64,000 nt of DNA from Moniliophthora roreri (taxonomy: Eukaryota; Basidiomycota; Agaricomycetes; Agaricales; Marasmiaceae): NCBI GenBank assembly GCA_001466705.2, contig LATX02000133.1:930001-994000 (forward strand), read 5' to 3'. The first letter of the stretch is position 1; each line of letters starts with the position of its first letter. This document shows, piece after piece, positions 57,421 through 64,000 of this stretch. The position numbers and the translations under genes were made by a program. The notes under the pieces are model-generated. The model did no database searches, had not been told where the DNA came from, and saw only the letters and a list, made by a program, of their open reading frames with translations.

Positions 57421-57911
57421 ATGTACAGAAGAGAGGGATAAGAGCTTTGGATTTGATGGTGGAGAAAGGCAGGAGAAAGGTATGTCGGGATCTGATTTCG
57501 CGTTACTGGTGGTCAAGCAGCTGCAGCCATACTAAAACACCGATTTTGGAGTACACGCAGAGTGCACCTCTGTCAAGGATAGAGATAAGCACATTGGGCT
57601 GCTCAAATCGATTTACATGTGACTCGGCCCTTCCTGTTATTCATCCAGGACTCCTGTATGACACTCTTGTATGACGTGAAAATATAGCTTCCTCAGGTAC
57701 ACAACTGAGTTCTATTGATGAAATTGAACTACCGGAGCGCTCAGGACACTTTTATTCGCTTTGGTATCATCGGTGAAAACCTTACCATTCAGCTCATTCA
57801 ACTAACAACATCACCTGTCCCTCTGACTTCTATTAATGGAGTCTCACGAAAACACATTTAAAGAGGTGAAGAAGGTTAGTTTGATAGCAGTAACCCACTC
57901 AAGTGCATATC
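57421..57911 (+). promoter_or_regulatory. Upstream region of the P450 gene
   Basis: No gene. It presumably contains the P450 promoter; ATTTAAAG at 57857-57864 is a possible TATA-like element about 50 bases before the ATG. Nothing else is clear. Confidence 0.35.
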
Positions 57912-60092
57912 ATGTCTATTATCCCTTGGCAAGACGACAACCTCAGTGTACTCGTATTCCTCTTCTTTATCCTATGGCTGTTGCAGAAGATACTGAAAAC
58001 CGGGCGACGTGAACCGTACTTACCTCCTGGTCCACCCACGGTCCCAGTTCTAGGAAACCTCCATGTCTTTCCAACTGAAAACTCTCATATCCGGTGAGAA
58101 ATTCTAACAGCCTTTCACTTTCACCCCGTTCTGATAATGATTATTATGGAACAGGTTCACGGAATGGGCCCAGCAATACGGGGACATCTATTCCCTCAAA
58201 ATCAGCTCTGGCACCGTTATCGTGATCAGTGGGATGGAAGCAGCTTCAGAATTGATGGATAAACGGAGTGCGACCACTGCGGACCGGCCAAAACTTTATA
58301 TGGTCAAGAAGGTCACAAATGACTTACATATGGCAACGTGTCCCTACTGTAAGGGTCACATTCTCTATGTTTGCTATTAGATTGGATGATGACCCTCTCA
58401 AATAGCTGATACATGGCGGACTCTCCGAAAGGCAGCCCATACGATTCTCACACCCGCGGCAGCTGAGAATCATTTACCTATACAGGTCTGTTTTGATCGT
58501 TCCAAGTCAATGTTAAGGTCATTTACCATTTCAAGAACAGCGAGCAGAAGCTACTCAAGTACTGTATGATTTCATTAAGAATCCCGACGACTTCTTCAAC
58601 CACATTGGGCGCTACAGCTATTCGGTCATCATGTCCATCCTATTTGGGAAGCGCTGTCCGCGCTACGAAACACCAGAATCCATAGCCTTTTTTGAAGTTC
58701 ATCGTCTATGGAATCGATGTTTGTCGCCAACGGCAGTTCCGCCAGTGGATCTACTGCCGTTTCTTGATTACATTCCCGAGTCATGGGCATGGTGGAAACA
58801 ACTGGCTTCGAAAACAAGGCAGAAGCAGCGAGCGTTGTATTTTGGGCTTCTTGAGGAGTGTGAAAAGCGGATAAAGAGAGGAGAAGAGAACGGATCATAT
58901 TTGGAGGAAATTTTAATGAAGAAAAGGGACCTAGGATTGGATAGAGAAATGGTTGGGTCAGTGTTGAAAATCCTCCGAGTTCTGATGACTGACTCTTTTC
59001 CCCAGATACCTGGGAGGTGTCCTGCTAGAAGGAGGTTCAGACTCTTCTGCAAACTTCTTGAGATATCTGGTCATGGCACTTATCATATTTCCAGACGTGC
59101 AGCGGAAAGCCCAAGCGGAAATTGACCGAGTGGTAGGCAAAGAGAGAATGCCGACTCTCTCTGATATCAAAGATCTTCCCTACATCCAGGCTTTGATCAA
59201 AGAAGTATGTTTTGATGCAATGTATTCTATGTCATTCCTTGAATGCGTTTGACTATCAGGTCCATCGTTTTCGTCCGGCTACACCCATCATTATGCCGCA
59301 TGCTACATTGGCTGACGAGGAATATCGTGGTTTCGTCTTACCAAAAGGCACCACCATTCTTGCTAACGTCTGTAAGCATGTGTAATGTCTTTTACTCAGC
59401 TAGTTATGCTAATTCTCACGCACAGATGGAATCTATCATAATCCTCGTATGTTTTGAATTACCATTGTTTATCCGTGGACTCATCTCGGTGCGCAGAGCA
59501 CTTCGATGATCCAGAAATGTTCAATCCTGAACGATATCTCTCCCATGAGTTTGGTATCAAGCAAGGGGTGGACGCGTCCTTTTTCCGTGATGATATTGTT
59601 TTCGGATTCGGAAGAGTATGCTCCTGCTCACTTCACTGTTGTTCAAATCGCTGACATGCATTGCAGAGAGTTTGTCCTGGGATCTACGTTGGTCGAGACT
59701 CTTTGGTAATGATTTTGAGCTGAATATTTGATACGAATCTTTACTGAGTCTGCATGATTCCTAGAATCTCAATACGATGAACTTGATTTGGGCTTTTGAC
59801 TTTGCGCCGCTCAAGGATGCTATGGGGAACGAGATACCTGTCAGTATGGATAATTGTGAAAAAAAGGTATTGATGCCTCTGTCGATAGAAACAAAAAATA
59901 CTCAATCGCATTCCGTAGGGTATTGTTCCCGTCCTATCTCCGTTCACATGTCATATCTGCCCGAGAAGCCAGAATGTGGTCAATATCGTTGAACGAGAAT
60001 TCAAAGAGGCGACTGAGACGTTTGTCAAGTTCGAGAGAGATCTTGCACCGGCGGATGAGAAATGGGTTAATGAAGTACGGGGAAGATTATGA
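57912..60092 (+). CDS. Cytochrome P450 monooxygenase, apparent 1-base deletion in exon 2
   Basis: Eleven exons: 57912-58093, 58156-58348, 58406-58485, 58541-58956, 59006-59204, 59260-59371, 59426-59446, 59497-59615, 59667-59705, 59765-59866 and 59919-60092. An N-terminal membrane anchor (VLVFLFFILWLLQKIL) is followed by the hinge PYLPPGPPTVPVLGN. I-helix GGVLLEGGSDSSANF, ExxR as EVHRFRP, PERF-type NPERYL, and haem loop FGFGRRVCPGIYVGRD are all present, so an ER-bound class II monooxygenase of about 545 residues is expected; the substrate is unknown. All introns are in phase, but the exons total 1637 bases, one short. The deficit lies in exon 2 at the A-run 58199-58201 (CTCAAATCAGC), where one more A would restore the family reading. 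It is a sequencing error or a fresh pseudogene. The ATG at 57912 is the first in frame. Confidence 0.9.
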
Positions 60093-60218
60093 TTTTTGAG
60101 ATCTACATATGCTTTATTCAAGTTGTACGGTACTTCTAAAAACATAAAGAATTGTGCTATGTGAAGTCCGATTGCTGGCGTTTGCTGCTTCATTTGCAAT
60201 CACCGCATCAGGGGGGAG

Positions 60219-60290
60219 GAATATTTTTTTTTGTACATGGGGTCGAATTTTTTTTAAGGACCGTCGCGGCGGTGAACCAACCACTGACTA
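60219..60290 (-). repeat. SINE-like repeat, copy c
   Basis: TTTTTTTTAAGGACC then GTGAACCAACCACTGAC; shares the core of copy b. Lies 130 bases after the P450 stop. Redundant copy at 61823-61896. Confidence 0.45.
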
Positions 60291-60804
60291 CCATATACAG
60301 AAGGTAGTTCACATGACATCACCTTTTTGGAAGGCGCTAAGTAGCAAGCGCCTGACTAGCGCTGGTCCTCTTCCCCCTTCGCATTAGCTAGGTTCAGTGA
60401 AGTGTGAGCACAATATACTGAAGTCTGCAGTAGAATGCTTCAAACTGTTTGTAAGGTTCATCTACATTATATTCTAGGTACAGGAGCCCAAGCAAGCAAC
60501 TGCAAATCTCTAGGGATTGATATCTGCTAAGATCTAAGGATAGTATGTGTATCCAGGGTGTAAGTTGGTTCAAGAAGGCATATAATGTAACCCTATTATG
60601 GAGAACTCCCAGTTCCTATACAGCCAAACTACCACAGACTCTTAAAATACCTGTGAGTGAGCCCCAAGGACCATGGGTGAGCAGGAAACTGATCTGGACC
60701 AGCATCCAAAAGGCATATAGGAACAAATTTGAGTCTTTCTGCTACAAAGGTGGTCATAAAAGAACCTTTGGTTACTGAGAAAGTGTTCAAAGTTTGAAAA
60801 AGAA

Positions 60805-60900
60805 TTGGCTCAAGAAAATTTTTTAAGCCAGCCATTGGGCAACCAACCAACCATCCCAGTGTTCTGGAACCATGGCCTGCCTCCCCCCTGCACTGCATAC
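60805..60900 (-). repeat. SINE-like repeat, copy d
   Basis: TTGGCTCAAGAAAATTTTTT, AAGCC, then CAACCAACCAACCATCC, then GTTC-GGAACC-TGGCCTGCC. Colinear with copy b over about 95 bases. Confidence 0.5.
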
Positions 60901-61310
60901 TTGAGCTCAGGTCTCATACTTATTTCCCAGTGCCCAAGCTCAAGACAGGATTCAACTGACCACAGGGTAGACAGTGCCAGTGACTCATCTAATAACAACA
61001 CTCAGTGTACAGTCTGCACAATGCAATTCTACCCTCTTGAAGCAAACCCTGACTCATTCCTCTCTAGGCCTCAATCTATCTCAACACACCTTTGCTGACA
61101 TTCTTGGTCACAATAATGAACTCTTATCCCTTGTCTCCAACCCATAGCAGTGATCATCCTGCTCATGCTAGCATCAGCAAAAACTGGAGAATGGTATAGT
61201 GGGTTAGCAGGGGAAATGACACCCAATATGTGTTGCCTATGAGTCTGGTAGTGTTGTAACTACATATATAAGAGCCCATTACCATACCTTGAGAATACAA
61301 CATGTATCAT

Positions 61311-61475
61311 AACCCCCTATGACCATGAGCAAGGATTATAACTGTGGATATAACCCCAGCCATAACCCAGTTATAATTCCTCATGATAGCAATGGAGGGT
61401 TATAACACTAGGTGTAGCCAGAGTTATAAACAGGGTTATAACCCCTTGTAACTGTCATGATGGGTTATAACCTTG
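61311..61475. repeat. Cluster of the palindrome GGTTATAACC and variants
   Basis: At least seven full or partial GGTTATAACC motifs in about 165 bases (for example GGATTATAAC, CCAGTTATAATTCC, GGGTTATAACAC, GGGTTATAACCCC, GGGTTATAACC), separated by 12-25 bases. Repeated at 62593-62757 by the contig overlap. Confidence 0.7.
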
Positions 61476-61631
61476 CAGAGCCATTCTGAGCAATATAATG
61501 TCTAAATTTTGCTATAAGGCCTTGGGAAAGTACCTGTAAATTTAATTGCTAGGTGTTGCTGTTGACTGTCATTTGAGCATGGTGGAGAAAATCAGACACA
61601 AGGTTGGACACATGGGATCAGAGATTTGGAN

Positions 61632-62253
61632 AAGTTCGAGAGAGATCTTGCGCTGGCGGATAAGAAATGGGTTAATGAAGTACGGGGAAGATTATGATTT
61701 TTGAGATCTACATATGCTTTATTCAAGTTGTACGGTACTTATAAGGACATAAAGAATTGTGCTATGTGAAGTCCGATTGCTGGCGTTTGCTGCTTCATTT
61801 GCAATCACCGCATCAGGGGGGAGGGATATTTTTTTTTGTACATGGGGTCGAATTTTTTTTAAGGACCGTCGCGGCGGTGAACCAACCACTGACTACCATA
61901 TACAGAAGGTAGTTCACATGACATCACCTTTTTGGAAGGCGCTAAGTAGCAAGCGCCTGACTAGCGCTGGTCCTCTTCCCCCTTCGCATTAGCTAGGTTC
62001 AGTGAAGTGTGAGCACAATATACTGAAGTCTGCAGTAGAATGCTTCAAACTGTTTGTAAGGTTCATCTACATTATATTCTAGGTACAGGAGCCCAAGCAA
62101 GCAACTGCAAATCTCTAGGGATTGATATCTGCTAAGATCTAAGGATAGTATGTGTATCCAGGGTGTAAGTTGGTTCAAGAAGGCATATAATGTAACCCTA
62201 TTATGGAGAACTCCCAGTCCTATACAGCCAAACCACCACAAACCCTTAAAATA
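61632..62253. repeat. Redundant contig copying 60027-60648
   Basis: Starts within the last P450 exon (AAGTTCGAGAGAGATCTTGC) and ends at TTAAAATA. Few differences. Both ends are contig joins (61631 and 62254). Confidence 0.85.
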
Positions 62254-62254
62254 N

Positions 62255-62911
62255 TGCCAGTGGCTCATCTAATAATAACACTCAATGTACAGTCTGCACA
62301 ATGCAATTCTACCCTCTTGAAGCAAACCCTGACTCATTCCTCTCTAGGCCTCAATCTATCTCAACACACCTTTGCTGACATTCTTGGTCACAATAATGAA
62401 CTCTTATCCCTTGTCTCCAACCCATAGCAGTGATCATCCTGCTCATGCTAGCATCAGCAAAAACTGGAGAATGGTATAGTGGGTTAGCAGGGGAAATGAC
62501 ACCTGATATGTGTTGCCTATGAGTCTGTTAGTGTTGTAACCACATATATAAGAGCCCATTACCATACCTTGAGAATACAACATGTATCATAACCCCCTAT
62601 GACCATGAGCAAGGATTATAACTGTGGATATAACCCCAGCCATAACCCAGTTATAATTCCTCATGATAGCAATGGAGGGTTATAACACTAGGTGTAGCCA
62701 GAGTTATAAACAGGGTTATAACCCCTTGTAACTGTCATGATGGGTTATAACCTTGCAGAGCCATTCTGAGCAATATAATGTCTAAATTTTGCTATAAGGC
62801 CTTGGGAAAGTACCTGTAAATTTAATTGCTAGGTGTTGCTGTTGACTGTCATTTGAGCATGGTGGAGAAAATCAGACACAAGGTTGGACACATGGGATCA
62901 GAGATTTGGAG
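62255..62911. repeat. Redundant contig start copying 60974-61630
   Basis: Same sequence as the end of the previous large contig, including the GGTTATAACC cluster, then continuing into new sequence at about 62912. Shows that 61630 should be followed directly by 62912. Confidence 0.85.
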
Positions 62912-64000
62912 TATTGGACACAGCCACTGGGCTCCTCAGAGTTGATTGTAAGACATGTCATCACTTTTTTGACTGGCTTTTGCTCACGCTTCAACACCAT
63001 TCAAGTATTCAACACCTCCAATGCCCCTCAACAACAAAAAGACACTCTCACAACTCATGTGTCCAAAACCCTAAACCCTGGCTGGCCCTAAACTGGTCTG
63101 TGCACACTCTCAATTCTCACATAAAGGCAGCTCAAGAATTCCCAACACCCCAACATTCCTTTCTTCCCTTCCACCACCATCTCTCCTTCTTCCTGCCCTT
63201 CCCCTCCTCCTTTCTTCCCCTACACATGCCCTTCTGACTCGATATTCACTTTCTATGATCTACTTGCAATATATTGACACACTGAACATGTCTTTTTGAG
63301 TAAGTATTTCAGCGCTTGTCTTTTTCATTGATGACAACTAATTCTCGTTCTATACATTGTAGAGGCAGCTCAAAACTGGAACTAGCAATTACAATAGTTG
63401 GAACAGAGATGTCAGATAGTACTTAGGCTGACAGGTATGTTCTTGCCCAGCTGGTGGGATTAACGATTCTTATGCTCGATCCAGCCCGACGCCAACATTC
63501 TCCTCACCTATTAAGATCTCAGCACATCAGACATGTACCCATGCCCATGCCCATGTCCCATATTCCAGCATTGTCCTACATCTCTGCTCACTTCACTCTG
63601 GTTCTCTCTGAGTCATGGCCCATGTATTACAATCTGTCATCATCTCAATGTGCCATCTTATCTGGCTCATTGATGCTGTGAATTGTGCTCTTCATCATAT
63701 TTGCACATCCTAGAGGTACAGTCATACCTTGTTTGTCAGAGCGACTTGCACTGACACATCTCAATAGTGCCACTGATGTAAATGACCCTTAGGGTCAGTC
63801 ATTTTATCTGGTAAGTCCATCTCTGAGACTAATATTGACTCAACTGTTGATAGCTACTCTTTTCTGCAGCCTGACTGGGTCTTCTTGACGTTCTCAGTAT
63901 GTGATGCTGCAGGTGGATGCTAGTGATCCATAAGCTGCTGTGCTCATCAGGTTCATTCTCTATCCTTCCCTTCTGGATGAATCAGTATACTAATAATTTC
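62912..64000. other. No supported gene
   Basis: CpG-poor, pyrimidine-rich stretches (63160-63235) and a short CCCATG run near 63538-63558. No domain recognised; open frames are short. Confidence 0.4.

Larger units (their letters stand above)
60093..61310. other. 3' flank of P450 with SINE-like copies, no gene
   Basis: Holds SINE-like copies c and d. No supported coding sequence. CpG content falls sharply after about 60380. Confidence 0.45.

Noticed and set aside
63066..63080. Telomere-like CCCTAAACCCT
   Set aside because: Only about two units, inside pyrimidine-rich sequence; no array.
1..64000. CRISPR arrays, rRNA or tRNA genes
   Set aside because: No regular repeat-spacer array and no cloverleaf or rRNA signature noticed; the organism is eukaryotic.

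Overview
The window reads as nuclear DNA of a mushroom-forming fungus (Basidiomycota, Agaricomycetes). The evidence is short GT-AG introns of about 48-65 bases, many per gene, together with a DUF6533 membrane-protein relic, a PHD-finger gene, a cytochrome P450, a KDZ-type transposase relic, PIF/Harbinger DNA and chromodomain Ty3/gypsy retrotransposons. I cannot name the genus. Seventeen single 'n' characters (9689, 10723, 12203, 27138, 29384, 30316, 33698, 36059, 37583, 40454, 42189, 47197, 49710, 51111, 56928, 61631, 62254) mark contig joins. Many joins are flanked by long near-identical direct repeats, so part of the apparent duplication is unmerged overlap or the second haplotype.

Region 1 (1-9.6 kb) is the gene-bearing part: a decayed DUF6533 gene, a von Willebrand A-domain gene on the minus strand, a tandem pair of secreted metallophosphoesterases (12 exons each, both with open frames) separated by a second DUF6533 relic, and a UBL3-type ubiquitin-like protein cut by a gap. 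Region 2 (11-22.5 kb) is a PIF/Harbinger DNA transposon with 49-base TIRs. It holds a DDE transposase on the plus strand, present twice because of a contig overlap, and a SANT/Myb-like partner gene on the minus strand. The partner gene is split by a 7.0 kb minus-strand chromodomain retrotransposon (element A) whose two LTRs differ at a single base, flanked by the 5-bp target duplication CTCTT. Region 3 (22.5-40 kb) is CpG-poor transposon debris: a KDZ relic, a repeat unit R present twice, and, inside the first R copy, a solo LTR and a second retrotransposon (element B, duplication GGTAT). Element B carries a small CACTA-type element and a 362-bp insertion.

Elements A and B share three informative properties. 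An extra ORF lies downstream of pol and ends in two zinc knuckles with identical spacing in both. An LTR motif just downstream of the TATA box is complementary to the presumed primer-binding site, as in Tf1-type self-priming. Element A also shows a canonical -1 frameshift heptamer at the gag stop.

Region 4 (40-52 kb) holds unclassified repeats and a small PHD-finger gene on the minus strand. A 2.36 kb exact-looking duplicate (44832-47196 against 47198-49562) contains the strangest signal here: 55 bases (48233-48287) are the complement of the other copy without being reversed, which ordinary inversion cannot produce. Region 5 (52-57.9 kb) is host-like sequence with two TA-flanked MITEs and local duplications but no gene I recognise. 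Region 6 (57.9-60.1 kb) is an 11-exon cytochrome P450 with all signature motifs but an apparent one-base deletion in exon 2. The last 4 kb are repeats: a SINE-like family, clusters of the palindrome GGTTATAACC, and redundant contig ends.
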